A DNA stretch of 22,348 nucleotides from Carex sylvatica (lineage: Eukaryota > Streptophyta > Magnoliopsida > Poales > Cyperaceae): positions 1 through 22,348 of the forward strand of contig CAXKVR010000733.1 in NCBI GenBank assembly GCA_964058845.1. The letters run 5' to 3'. Position 1 is the first letter of the stretch, and the number at the start of each line of letters is the position of its first letter. This document shows, piece by piece, positions 9,674 through 17,560 of this stretch. A program made the translations under genes and the position numbers. The notes beneath the pieces are model-generated. The model searched no databases. It was not told the DNA's origin and saw only the letters and a program-made list of their open reading frames with translations.

Positions 9674-9984
9674 TGTTGGAATTTAAGTTCTATTGCTTCC
9701 TTAATTCGGATACAAAGTACATCTGAATTTATAGCTAAACATTAATCTAAATTTAGAAACCTACTACAACTCATGACTCAACTAAATTTAGAAAAACTAA
9801 CCCCACTACTTGCACTAATTATGTCTAGAGTAAATAAGGAAACAACTAACACCACTAAATTCTCTAACACAAACTTCTATATTTGGTAGACACGTCACAG
9901 ACTTCTATTTCTGGTAGACACATTATCTCCACTGAATCATAGGCTTCTAATTCGGTGTTGTTAATTTTGGATCAATATTTAACA
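9674..9984 (-). repeat. 5' LTR of element 2 (right copy, 311 bp)
   Basis: Same termini as the left copy. It is 83 bp shorter because of two internal deletions, each leaving one copy of a short direct repeat. Two clear substitutions distinguish it near 9897 and 9911. Confidence 0.93.
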
Positions 9985-9989
9985 CCAAG
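9985..9989. repeat. Right target-site duplication CCAAG
   Basis: Identical to 7097-7101. It is followed by TACGTCGCTGTAC and continues into a block also present without any insertion at about 18608-18660. Confidence 0.9.
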
Positions 9990-10060
9990 TACGTCGCTGT
10001 ACAAAGTTGAAAACAAAAGCTAGTAAGTCAAATTTAAAACTATTAGTTATAAAAAAAAAA
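9990..10060 (+). repeat. Upstream block of duplicated locus, unit 1
   Basis: Contains CTGTACAAAGTTGAAAACAA followed by AAGCTAG. A close relative lies at 18608-18660 (unit C), and a more diverged one at about 16650-16682 (unit B). It precedes a promoter-block scrap by about 130 bp, as in unit B. Confidence 0.7.
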
Positions 10061-10132
10061 AAAAAAACTAGATAACATATTTAATCCTCTATACGTAAGC
10101 TTATTTCTGAACAAAGACAAAGAAAAGAAAGA

Positions 10133-10167
10133 AAAACAATGTTCAAACGCAGAGCAAGTTGCTTCAA
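10133..10167 (+). promoter_or_regulatory. Promoter-block remnant of unit 1 (no TATA)
   Basis: AATGTTCAAACGCAGAGCAA followed by GTTGCTTCAA matches the promoter block of copy A (minus strand, 16262-16290). The TATA-like AATAAAATAT that follows in A and C is missing, and the sequence dissolves into repeats of CAATGTTCAA. It suggests a fourth leader/repeat gene once started here. Confidence 0.6.
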
Positions 10168-10256
10168 AAACAATGTTCAAACGCAGAACAATGTTCAAGC
10201 TTATTTTATATGCTTATCCTACTCATATTGTGTTTGGTAAGAGTGATATGAGTAAG

Positions 10257-10429
10257 AAATTATATACATATATATCTATGTACATACATACGTATATACA
10301 TGCATACATATGTATACACATGTACATATATATCTATTCATATTGAATGGCTTGGATCGACTGTTTGGACTTCAATAATATCGAGTGTAATTGAATCCCT
10401 CCTATATATATATACATATATATATATAT
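10257..10429. repeat. TACATA/TA microsatellites with a MITE scrap
   Basis: Degenerate (TACATA)n runs over 10257-10335 and (TA)n over 10402-10429. Between them, GGCTTGGATCGACTGTTTGG resembles the sub-terminal motif of the foldback elements that follow, so another truncated copy probably lies at 10336-10400. Confidence 0.6.
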
Positions 10430-10849
10430 ATGAGCTATGGTGAGCTATAGAGTAAAAGATGTTTTTTACTCCATGGCAAAAAAATTCCATTTTGAAAATT
10501 CAAACAATCGATTCGAACCGCTCAACATGATCTCCATATTGAAATGTGCTTGGAGACCAAATTTTACATTTTTTGGAATTTTTTTTACTATTTATTAAGC
10601 CAATTTGAAAATCGCCGATCCGGTACTTTAGAAATTTTTTTTTTTTTTTACTGTTTACCTGGATTTTTAGATTTTCAAAGTGTTTTAATAAATAGTAAAA
10701 AAATTTCAAAAAATGTAAAATTTAGTTTCCAATCATATTTTATTATGAAGAACATGTTGGAAGGTTCCAATCAGCTATTTGAACTCTGAAAAATGAAGAT
10801 ATTGCAAGGAGTATAAACGTGTTTTACTCTATAGCTCACCGTAGCTCAT
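10430..10849. mobile_element. Foldback MITE 1
   Basis: A 420-bp imperfect palindrome. The left end ATGAGCTATGGTGAGCTATA and the inverted right end differ at one position over 28 bp. The arms stay complementary inward: GATCTCCATATTG motif, then a core with AAATTTTACATTTTTTGGAA and TTTTTTTACTATTT. It is flanked on both sides by (TA)n. No transposase is encoded; the ORFs across it are arm artefacts. Confidence 0.88.
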
Positions 10850-10884
10850 CTATATATATATATAGAGAGAGAGAGAGAGATAGA

Positions 10885-11271
10885 GAGAATAAGGCTACTA
10901 TACATTGAGATTCATAGACATTTTTGTACATTGGACTATAAATCACAAGATTCAAAATCCAAATAACCGATCCAAACCGTTCATCTTGTTCACCATATTA
11001 ATGTGTTTGGAATTTTATTACTATTTTTATAGATTTATTGAAAATTGCTTTTTTTTTATGGTCTAGATTTGTCTAAAAAACAACAATTTCCAATAAATCT
11101 GAAAAAATAGTGAAATTTTTCCAAAAAATGTAAAATTTGGTCTCCAAACACATATTAATATGGAGAACAAGATGAACGGTTTGGATTGGTTATTTGGACT
11201 TTGAATTTTGTGATTTGTAGTCCAATGTATAAAAATGCCTATGCATTGTAATGTATGGTTGCCTTACTCTC
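10885..11271. mobile_element. Foldback MITE 2
   Basis: Ends GAGAATAAGGCTACTATACA and its inverse, with GAGAGTAAGGCAACCATACA on the right. The arms pair nearly throughout (for example TACATTGGACTATAAATCAC). It shares the internal AAATTTTAC-type core with MITE 1 but has unrelated ends. Flanks are (TA)n plus (GA)n on the left and (CT)n plus (TA)n on the right. Confidence 0.85.
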
Positions 11272-11288
11272 TCTCTATATATATATAT

Positions 11289-11697
11289 GAGGAGGGTTCC
11301 AATGCCTTATGCTTTTCATAACTCATCATAGCTCATATGTTATGTCTTCATTTTCAAAGTCTAAATTATCGATTCGAACCGTTCAACATAATATTTATAC
11401 TAAAATATGTATGGAGATGAAATTTTATATTTTTTAGATTTTTTTTTACTATTTTTTAATATAGGTACAAAATCATTGTTTTTGAACCATTAAAAAAACA
11501 GTGATTTTCTACCCATCTTAAAAAATAGTAACAAAATTCCAAAAAATATAAGATTTCATTCCTAATCATATTTTAGTATGGATATCATATTGAACAGTTC
11601 GGATCGACAATTTAGATTTTGAAAACGAAGATATAACATATGAGGTATGATGAGTTATGAAAGGCATGAGGCATTGGAACCATCCTCTCTCTATATA
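11289..11697. mobile_element. Foldback MITE 3
   Basis: Long terminal inverted repeats of more than 50 bp start GAGGAGGGTTCCAATGCC on the left and, inverted, GAGGATGGTTCCAATGCC on the right. The shared internal core is present in both arms. It is flanked by CT/TA microsatellite sequence. Confidence 0.88.
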
Positions 11698-11734
11698 TAT
11701 GATGGAAATAATTGTTTTAATAATTAAATATTTT

Positions 11735-11999
11735 TTTTGAAGAATAGTGATTTTTAAAAGTAGTAACAATTTTCTAACAAATGTAAAATTTGATCTCCAA
11801 GCATATTTTAATATTAAAAACATGCCGAGCAATTTCAAATCGACTATTTGAATATAGAAATCGCAAAGTTCAAATAGTTGATCTAAAGTGCTCGGCGTGG
11901 TCTCCATATTTTAATGTGCTTATAGACCATAAATTTTACATTTTTTGGATATTTTTTACTAATTTGTAATGATTTATTAAAATCATTGTTTTTCATGAA
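11735..11999. mobile_element. Inside-out pair of foldback half-elements
   Basis: This palindrome has the layers reversed: the core motif (AATGTAAAATTTGATCTCC; AAATTTTACATTTTTTGG) lies outermost, and the end-proximal motif (GCCGAGC...TATTTGAA and its inverse) meets in the centre near 11860. It looks like two truncated copies joined head to head. Confidence 0.7.
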
Positions 12000-12105
12000 C
12001 TAGATGAATTCAATGGTATGGATTCATTGTTTAAAACCAATTTGATAGACTTTTGAAGTTGTTTTCACCAACCCCTCTTGGTGAGTGCTTCACACACTTT
12101 GCGCT

Positions 12106-12145
12106 CCTCTCTCTCTCTCTCTAAACACACACACACACACACACA
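12106..12145. repeat. (CT)n-(AC)n microsatellite
   Basis: A run of CT dinucleotides is followed by CTAAA and a run of AC. It lies in the presumed intron just upstream of the PP2 exon. Confidence 0.9.
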
Positions 12146-12216
12146 ACAAAATTAATATATATGGAGTGTCCCAAATGAGACTTAATTTAAATGTTAATTT
12201 GTTAACTAATAATAAG

Positions 12217-12625
12217 GTTCAAGGAGGCAGCCCAGCTAAAGTATGTTTGCTGGTTAGAAATAAAGGCGAAAATAAACTTCAACAAACTTTCCCTTTCTCC
12301 TGGGACAAACTATGCTGCATACCTCATATTTCAAACAACGGGAAACTCACAAGGTCTCGGCACTGTCCAGGAGGCATTCGTTGATGTGGGCAAAATCCAG
12401 TCGATGAAGGAGGTATGCTTAAAACCTACAATGGATACACCACGAGATAGACCCATTGGATTTCCATCAAAAAGGGATGATGGATGGGAGGAGCTTGAGC
12501 TGGGGCAATTTTACTGTGCTAATGTTCTCGGTTTTAATGAGGTGGAAATAAGCATCAGGGAAATCGATGATTTCCAACAAAAGACCGGCCTCATCGTTGC
12601 GGGTATGGAACTACGTCCTATTTAA
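12217..12625 (+). CDS. PP2-like (Nictaba-type) lectin, terminal exon, copy 1
   Basis: PP2 proteins are phloem or cytosolic/nuclear lectins that bind GlcNAc oligomers; many carry an F-box in upstream exons. The 135 codons here are the C-terminal part of the domain: FKEAAQLKYVCWLEIKAKI, NYAAYLIFQTT, VCLKP, DDGWEELELGQFYC and KTGLIVAGMELRPI. I place the exon start at 12217 because CTAATAATAAG is a plausible 3' splice site, because similarity begins at that point, and because copy 2 has the same junction (phase 2, Arg split AG|G). Upstream frames hold no PP2 sequence, so the first exons are missing from the window or lost. The stop at 12623 (TAA) replaces the GAA found in copy 2 and removes about 26 C-terminal residues, but the core domain is complete, as PP2s often end at RP(K). 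Confidence 0.82.
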
Positions 12626-12815
12626 ACCGCCAAGCATGGGACTGTTGTAAAATTTCTGTGTTGCTTCTGTGTGTACGTGGGGTTTAATTTGATTTGATTC
12701 ATATGATACATTCTATCATGATGTAAAAATTCCTTACCTGCTTCTCTTTTTTTAATATTTTCAAACATTTTAAGTGTTCTTGAGGTTTTCAGAAATCTAA
12801 ATTCTAAATGCTGGA
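12626..12815 (+). other. 3' flank of PP2 copy 1, shared with copy 2
   Basis: The sequence after the stop still aligns with the coding tail and 3' flank of copy 2 (22150-22348). Shared pieces include ACCGCCAA, GTGTGTACGT, TTTAATTTGATT and ACATTTTAA followed by GGTTTTCAGAAAT. The duplication therefore reaches past the gene end. It is probably a 3' UTR. Confidence 0.7.
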
Positions 12816-13627
12816 TCATTAATCCAACGTAAGGTGAACTTATATATATCTAATTGTATTGTTTGCTGTCAAATTTTATTTTGTTGTATTGTAAAGAACT
12901 ATTTTTATTATGACGTCACATAGGGCGTAGTCAAAACTTTCATTAGGAGTAGGCAAAAAAAAAATTTATCATCACTAGTATTTTCTCACATGGTTCTGAA
13001 AATTAGAATCGAGTAGTCAACCCTATGGAACTGAAGGAATCGGTCGGAATCGGCTGACTCAATTCAGAATCTCGGATTTTTTGAAAAAAAAAAAATTTGT
13101 TTTAAAAAATAGGAAAAAAATTATAAAAAAATATTTAGGCCAAAAATGATGTTTAATATCACTTCTTACACTAATCTAATTAAGTAGTGAAATAAATAAA
13201 CTAAATATGATCATTCAAAGCTAATCAGACAGCATGATGGAATCTCATATATAGAGTAGAGAATAAACCAAAAGAAAATATTATATATTTGGTTGAAGAC
13301 AACTGAATATATATATTAATCTTTTTTTTGAAAAAACTATATTACTTTAGTCAAATTATAATATACGTTGGAACAATGGGGCTGGAACATAATAGAATTT
13401 TAGAAACATAAGACATTTACTTGGGACGTGATCATAATGCATCAATATTCAATATTGATAATTTTATTTACGCAGTACATTTGACAAGACTATTTAATTG
13501 AATTAATATTTTTTTATTTACCATTAATAGACCTTTGTGCGATAATTTGTTAATGAGTCAACGACACACTTGAGCACAGATTGGTTCATTAATTAGCAAA
13601 TCCACATACTAGATCATTGGTCCAGAT
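12816..13627. other. AT-rich intergenic DNA, nothing recognised
   Basis: I see no gene, RNA or mobile element with confidence. There are many A/T homopolymers and no long frames. Confidence 0.5.
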
Positions 13628-13847
13628 ATGAAAAGGTCAAGGTTCATCATGGACCAAAAGAGATTTCAAATTTTATATAGTACAAAGTTATGCACCAAGT
13701 CTATCCAAAGAAAGGTTAGAAGAATTTTTCTCTCAACATGAAAAGGTCAAGGTTCATCATGGACCAAAAGAGATTTCAAATTTTATATAGTACAAAGTTA
13801 TGCACCACGTTTATCCAAAGAAAAGTTAGAAGAATTTTCCTCTCAAC
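13628..13847. repeat. 110-bp tandem duplication
   Basis: Two units, 13628-13737 and 13738-13847, each start ATGAAAAGGTCAAGGTTCAT and end near TCTCTCAAC. They differ at only about six positions. No frame is shared beyond a few codons. Confidence 0.92.
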
Positions 13848-14255
13848 GCGACTCAGCCAAAGACTTTCGCTCTTTCCAATTTTTCGGTAGCACCATATAT
13901 ATATATATTTTTAAAATGAATAATGAAACTTAAAATTTGCCAGCGCCCGAGTCGCCCCCACAAGCCCGCTCTCTCTTTTTTTTTTTCTAGAGAATTCAGA
14001 TCCAAATGCGCGTGAATCAGATGATAGGGCCGTTTGGGTGTCGGACTATTGGGTTTATGGTTTAGGATTTTGGGGCGAGCGAAAATAATAAAATAGTGAG
14101 GAACGAACAGAGAGTTGTGTTTTGGGTTGCCGTGGCCGAAAAAGTGGTGGGCTGTGTTGGGTACGAAAAAAACAAAAAATCATAGATCTAAATTTGTTTT
14201 TCAATATAGAAAAGATTTTTATATCCATCCTTTTGTATTCACTTCTAACGACTTT
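13848..14255. other. Non-coding stretch, possibly promoter-like
   Basis: No gene is supported. GC rises around 13940-13970 (CGCCCGAGTCGCC) and 14020-14160. A short ORF at 14122-14310 runs into the hairpin that follows and resembles nothing known to me. Confidence 0.4.
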
Positions 14256-14328
14256 AGAACAATGGAGAAGACTTTATAAAAGATTTCTCCGACTTTCTTT
14301 CCTTTTATAAAGTCTTCTCCATTGTTCT
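14256..14328. repeat. Perfect 27-bp inverted repeat (hairpin, 19-nt loop)
   Basis: The left arm at 14256-14282 starts AGAACAATGGAGAAGACTTT. The right arm at 14302-14328 is its exact reverse complement. The loop is 14283-14301. There are no mismatches in 27 bp. It could be the core of a MITE, a small-RNA precursor, or a recombination by-product. Confidence 0.95.
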
Positions 14329-14660
14329 CAGTAAACTTCTCATTTCTCTCATCTCATCCGTTTTTTTCACCAGATCAGAGATATCATCTCTCTTTCACTC
14401 TCTCACTCTCTCACTCTCTCATGACTCTATCTCTTAATTCCTGATTTCCTCTGCATTATCTCCAATCTATCTCGTTTTCCGTCCAAATTACAGAAGCGTT
14501 ATCTCTCTTCCGTTATCTTATCTCCTCAATCCCTTCCCTCTGACGATCTCTCCTCTAGTAGCCTTGTCTTCGATGGGTTCTTAGATCTCGTTGGATCTGA
14601 ACAGCGATGGAGTTCTCTCCTCTAGTGGCCTTGTCTCATGTGTTTTGCTAGCGAGACGTT
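14329..14660 (+). other. CT-rich, leader-like stretch with a 23-bp direct repeat
   Basis: Pyrimidine-rich tracts such as CACTCTCTCACTCTCTC look like a plant 5' untranslated leader. TCTCTCCTCTAGT-A/G-GCCTTGTCT occurs at 14547-14569 and 14614-14636. No substantial ORF follows, so any downstream gene is lost or starts with a very short exon. Confidence 0.45.
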
Positions 14661-15119
14661 ACGATTTTACTTAATTATAGATGTTTTGAGTATACACTTT
14701 TGGCTACTTAATTTTTTTTTGATGTTTCTTCATGTAACAATAGCAACAGATGGGTATTTATTATTGACGGTTGTTAAATAAAGATGTCAGAAATAATTCA
14801 AAAAATAATAATAATATGAAACATGTTAATTTACATATTAAAGACATGTCAATCTTTTTAAATCCATAAATTAAAGACAAATTATAGTAGTGTATTAGAT
14901 TTAATTTACATATTAAATATATGAAGCATACTACCGTAATTGTTGGGCAAATCATGTTAACTTGTGGAACAATACATAAATTACGGATAGATATTTTTTG
15001 CTTCCTTTCTACTTCTCTTTTTATTGCAACCTATTTTTCTGCCATTACCTTCTAATTTTTTCGAATTCCCACTATAAAATACATTTACCCGAAAAACCTT
15101 TCTTTTTTTTACTTTGCTC
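14661..15119. other. AT-rich intergenic DNA, nothing recognised
   Basis: No frame or repeat supports a feature. It lies beyond the 3' end of minus-strand copy A. Confidence 0.5.
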
Positions 15120-15509
15120 CTAATTTTTTCCGTACTCTCCTATTTTGAGCAGCCTATATCTCTTTCTCCCACTGCTGTTCTCTCTCATTCTATTCAACTG
15201 GTCTTCATTGGCCTGGCCTCCATTCATCTGGCCACTGTTAATCTGATTTCCGTTCATACTGCCTCCTACACTGTGGCAATTAATCAACTGGTCTCGAGTT
15301 GTCGAGCCTCCATTTATGTGGCCATTGTTAATCTGGTTACCGTTCATATGGCCTCCTACACTCTGGCTGTTACTATTCAACTGGCCTCCATTTGTCTGGC
15401 ATCCATTCATCTGGCCATTGTTAATCTGGTCTCCATTCATTTCACCTCCTACACTCTGGTTATTATTCAACTGACATCCATTTGTCTGGCTGGCGTTCGT
15501 CCTCAAACT
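15120..15509 (-). CDS. Pentapeptide-like repeat exon, copy A (exon 2)
   Basis: This exon opens after a conserved acceptor (GGAACAG|AGTTTGAGG) at 15509 and stays open for 129 codons to TAG at 15120-15122. It is built from five-residue units of the form x-Q-[T/L/S/M/I]-N-[G/N/S], such as CQTNG, GQLNS, GHMNG, NQINN and GQMNG. The central residue cycles T-L-S-M-I-M, giving a 30-residue (90-bp) higher-order unit repeated about three times. It ends in a non-repeat basic tail (ENSSGRKRYRLLKIGEYGKN). Exon 1 of this copy lies at 15904-16163. I do not recognise the protein. The reverse strand is also open, as often happens for such repeats, but the splice sites and the two paralogues support this strand. 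Confidence 0.6.
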   Translation of the reverse strand, partial: SLRTNASQTNGCQLNNNQSVGGEMNGDQINNGQMNGCQTNGGQLNSNSQSVGGHMNGNQINNGHINGGSTTRDQLINCHSVGGSMNGNQINSGQMNGGQANEDQLNRMRENSSGRKRYRLLKIGEYGKN

Positions 15510-15662
15510 CTGTTCCGCGCAAAACAATTAAAAATACCATAAAAATGCAAATAAAAAATTAAATAATTGAATTGATAGTTATTGAGTAGGGACTGGTGGT
15601 GGTACCTAACCTTATCAGTTTGGGTAACTTTGGGCTCTTGGATCAATCTTTCTTTGGGTGCG

Positions 15663-15790
15663 CCAACAAGAATGGAAGAGTATCTGCGAGGAATACTGTC
15701 GGTATACCCTCACGGCTGCTACCGTCGCTAATAAAAAAGCACCTTTTCGTCGGTATACCCTCGCGGATACTCTCTCATTCTTGTAGTTGG
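15663..15790. mobile_element. Small CACTA-like MITE inside the intron of copy A
   Basis: About 128 bp with inverted ends: CCAACAAGAATGGAAGAG on the left and, inverted, CCAACTACAAGAATGAGAG on the right, both continuing to TATC-T/C-GCGAG. ACTACAAGAA-type ends are usual in CACTA transposons. GTCGGTATACCCTC is repeated inside (15698-15711 and 15749-15762). The introns of copies B and C lack it. Confidence 0.6.
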
Positions 15791-15903
15791 GGTTTTTTCT
15801 TTTTCTTTTTTCATGTATGTGTTCATTTTCTTATCTTTTTTTTTTCAATGTTTGTGTTCATTTGGTAATAAGAAACTATATCATTTTGAAAATTAATTCA
15901 TAC

Positions 15904-16163
15904 TGGAAAATGATTGATGAACCTTGACATGGCACTGAATAGGTTCGGTGTGGCACTGAATAATTTCTAAACGCAATAAAAAAGAATGCAAGATATGTAT
16001 ATATAGGATGTAGGGAGAGCAAGTAGGGATGGAAATAGATCGATGAGGGCAGAAAATGCAGAAATTAATTAAATTGGAACAGGTTGGAGCGCTCTGGTTG
16101 AAGATTGTAACTGCTAATAGAATCAAGAGGAGATGAATGGATCGGATCTTGGGCAATAGGCAT
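15904..16163 (-). pseudogene. Hydrophobic leader exon of copy A (exon 1, broken)
   Basis: Homologous to the leader exons of copies B and C. The start candidate is the ATG at 16163 (MPIAQDPIHSSPLDS, compare MPIAPSFGS in C), and the donor is ATTTTCCA|GTATGAA at 15903. The segment matching the B frame (FSALIDLFPSLLALP) is in another frame from the ATG, and a TAG occurs where B has an open codon before KLFSA. The leader is therefore disrupted, or this copy uses another start. Confidence 0.55.
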
Positions 16164-16221
16164 ATATATAAGAACTTGAAGAGCAAATTGAGAGGTAAAG
16201 TGATAGCAAGATCCTCGAATC

Positions 16222-16290
16222 AGGTCACTCGGACTCAAGTCCATGACTTCATATTTTATTGAAGCAACTTGCCCTCTGCGTTTGAACAAT
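16222..16290 (-). promoter_or_regulatory. Promoter block of copy A
   Basis: The minus strand reads CAAACGCAGAGGGCAAGTTG, then CTTCAATAAAATATGAAGTC, then GACTTGAGTCCGAGTGACC. Equivalent blocks precede copies B and C at the same distance from the leader exon. AATAAAATAT is a TATA-like core. Confidence 0.6.
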
Positions 16291-16329
16291 AATGTTTTTT
16301 CTTCTTTCTTCTTTTGTATTTCCTTGCAA

Positions 16330-16769
16330 TGTCTTGGAACGAGTCAAAGGAATCGTGGCTCTATTCAAGTACGGAATCATGATTTTATAAGGTTGAGGAA
16401 ACCAAGAAAAATAGTTGATTATATAATATTTTTAATTAAAGCAAAATAATCATGCAAGAAAAATCTAAATTACTAATATTATAAAAATTGATAAAAGGTA
16501 ATTTAATATATAAACGATGTTATTTCGATCTCTCAGTTGATTGAAGGAAATGCATCGAAATACGAAGGAAATTAGTACCAAGGACTGAATAGAACCATAA
16601 ACAAAGTTTGGCTCCTGGGCGTTGTGGAAGGCCAAAATTAGTACCAAGTGTCGCTATTAAAATTGAATACTACTAGCTATAATAAAATTGAGTATTACTC
16701 TTAGTTCAAAAGAAAAAATTAAAAAAATTAAAAAACAATCTTATCTCTTTACCTCCCAATAAAAATCGG
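16330..16769. other. Intergenic spacer between divergent copies A and B
   Basis: About 440 bp separate the two divergent promoter blocks. It carries GTACCAAGTGTCGCTATTAA near 16651, a relative of the upstream block at 9990 and 18608. No gene is seen. Confidence 0.5.
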
Positions 16770-16815
16770 AGCAAGTTGCTTGTATAAAATATTCAATCTT
16801 GGACACAGTCCGATT
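16770..16815 (+). promoter_or_regulatory. Promoter block of copy B with TATA box
   Basis: AGCAAGTTGCTTG is followed by TATAAAAT (16783-16790) and CTTGGACACAGTCCGATTGG. The layout matches the blocks of copies A and C. Confidence 0.65.
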
Positions 16816-16839
16816 GGCCTATTTCCTCACCATGTTCCT

Positions 16840-17148
16840 ATGTATATACTCTATTACCCAAGTTCTCACCCATTCATATCTCCTCTTATTTCTGCTAGCA
16901 TTTTCAAAACTAGATCCATTGCTATGTCCAATCTATTCGGTTTTATTGCCGCCCTTGCCCTTGCCCTTGCTGCAGCTGATTACTTTGTTTCTGGATTTGC
17001 TGCCGTCAACGATCTAATTCCCTTGCTACTTGCTCTCCCAAGCTCCTATATATACATATCTGTTTTTCTCTTTGTTTGCACTTACAAATTATTTAGTGCC
17101 ATACCGAACCTATTCAGTGCCATGTCCGGGATCATCAATCATTTTCCG
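16840..17148 (+). CDS. Leader exon of copy B (exon 1)
   Basis: The open frame starts at ATG 16840, or at ATG 16924 (MSNLFGFIAALALALAAADY). From 16924 the product has an N-terminal hydrophobic stretch that looks like a signal peptide or membrane anchor, then AADYFVSGFAAVNDLIPLLL and ALPSSYIYISVFLFVC, a second hydrophobic run. The exon ends at a donor (TTTTCCG|GTATAAA), with the codon complete. Splicing to 17357 keeps the frame (phase 0), giving about 170 or 142 residues in total depending on the start. The block AADYF-x-S-x-FAA...DLIPLLLALPSSYI is well kept in copy C. Function unknown; secretion or membrane insertion is an inference from hydrophobicity. Confidence 0.6.
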
Positions 17149-17356
17149 GTATAAATTTATTTTCAAAATGGTAGAGTTACTGATTATCAAAGAACACATA
17201 CATGAAAAATGAAAAAAAAAAAAAAAAAAACTGAAAGAAAGATCAATGGAAATAAGGTAAAGTACCACCACCAGTCCTTATTCGGTAACTACCAATTGAA
17301 TTACTAAATTTTTTATTTTCATTTTCTATGCTATTTTTTTTATTTGCGGTGAACAG
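17149..17356 (+). other. Intron of copy B (208 bp, GT-AG, phase 0)
   Basis: The donor GTATAAATTTATTTTCAAAA and acceptor TGCGGTGAACAG match those of copies A (15510-15903) and C (20058-20609). Internal pieces such as AGTACCACCACCAGTCC are shared with A. The three introns differ in length (394, 208, 552 bp) through insertions and deletions. Confidence 0.65.
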
Positions 17357-17560
17357 AATTTGATGACCAATGTCGGGCAAACCAATGGATGCCAGTTGAA
17401 TAATAACCAGAGTGTTGGTGGTCAAATGATCAGAAACAAGACTAACAATGGCCAGATGAATGGATGCCAGACGAATGGAAGCCAGTTGAATAATAGCCAG
17501 AGTGTAGGTGGTGAAATGTACGGAAACCAGACTAACAATTGCCGGATTGACGAAGGCTAG
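17357..17560 (+). CDS. Pentapeptide-like repeat exon of copy B (exon 2)
   Basis: 67 codons of the five-residue repeat, for example GQTNG, CQLNN, NQSVG, then GQMNG, CQTNG, SQLNN, SQSVG, with the same T-L-S-M-x-M cycle as copy A. It ends at TAG (17558-17560). This stop looks like a CAG to TAG change, because the repeat continues in frame after it for about 30 more codons (HQMIDGQSLGEHMNQIDGGQ) to TGA at 17651-17653. The intact protein would thus be about 200 residues. Confidence 0.6.
   Translation, partial: NLMTNVGQTNGCQLNNNQSVGGQMIRNKTNNGQMNGCQTNGSQLNNSQSVGGEMYGNQTNNCRIDEG

Larger units (their letters stand above)
7102..9984 (-). mobile_element. Non-autonomous Copia LTR retrotransposon carrying a captured host gene segment (element 2)
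   Basis: A 2,883-bp element on the minus strand with both LTRs, a perfect 5-bp target duplication (CCAAG at 7097-7101 and 9985-9989), a tRNA-Met primer site and a polypurine tract. The LTRs start TGTT and end AACA on both strands. Where they align they differ by only a few substitutions, so the insertion is recent. Inside is one uninterrupted 697-codon ORF with gag at one end and the last part of RNase H at the other. Protease, integrase and reverse transcriptase are absent. In their place is an acidic, PB1-containing segment that looks like a piece of a plant Phox/CLMP1-type gene. It would need enzymes from a related full-length Copia element to move. Confidence 0.95.

Noticed and set aside
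10500..10789. Two overlapping ORFs on opposite strands near 10.6 kb
   Set aside because: They are products of the complementary arms of foldback MITE 1.
12085..12384. Plus-strand ORF of 99 codons overlapping the PP2 exon
   Set aside because: Its frame is shifted relative to the clear PP2 reading and runs through microsatellites; it is a shadow.
14122..14310. 62-codon ORF beginning MGCRGRKSGG
   Set aside because: It runs into the perfect hairpin, has no recognisable motif and no paralogue in the window.
15114..15542. Long plus-strand ORF opposite the copy A repeat exon (and the minus ORF at 20592-20798 opposite copy C)
   Set aside because: The repeat is open on both strands. Conserved splice sites, the leader exon and the promoter block fit only the Q/N-repeat strand.
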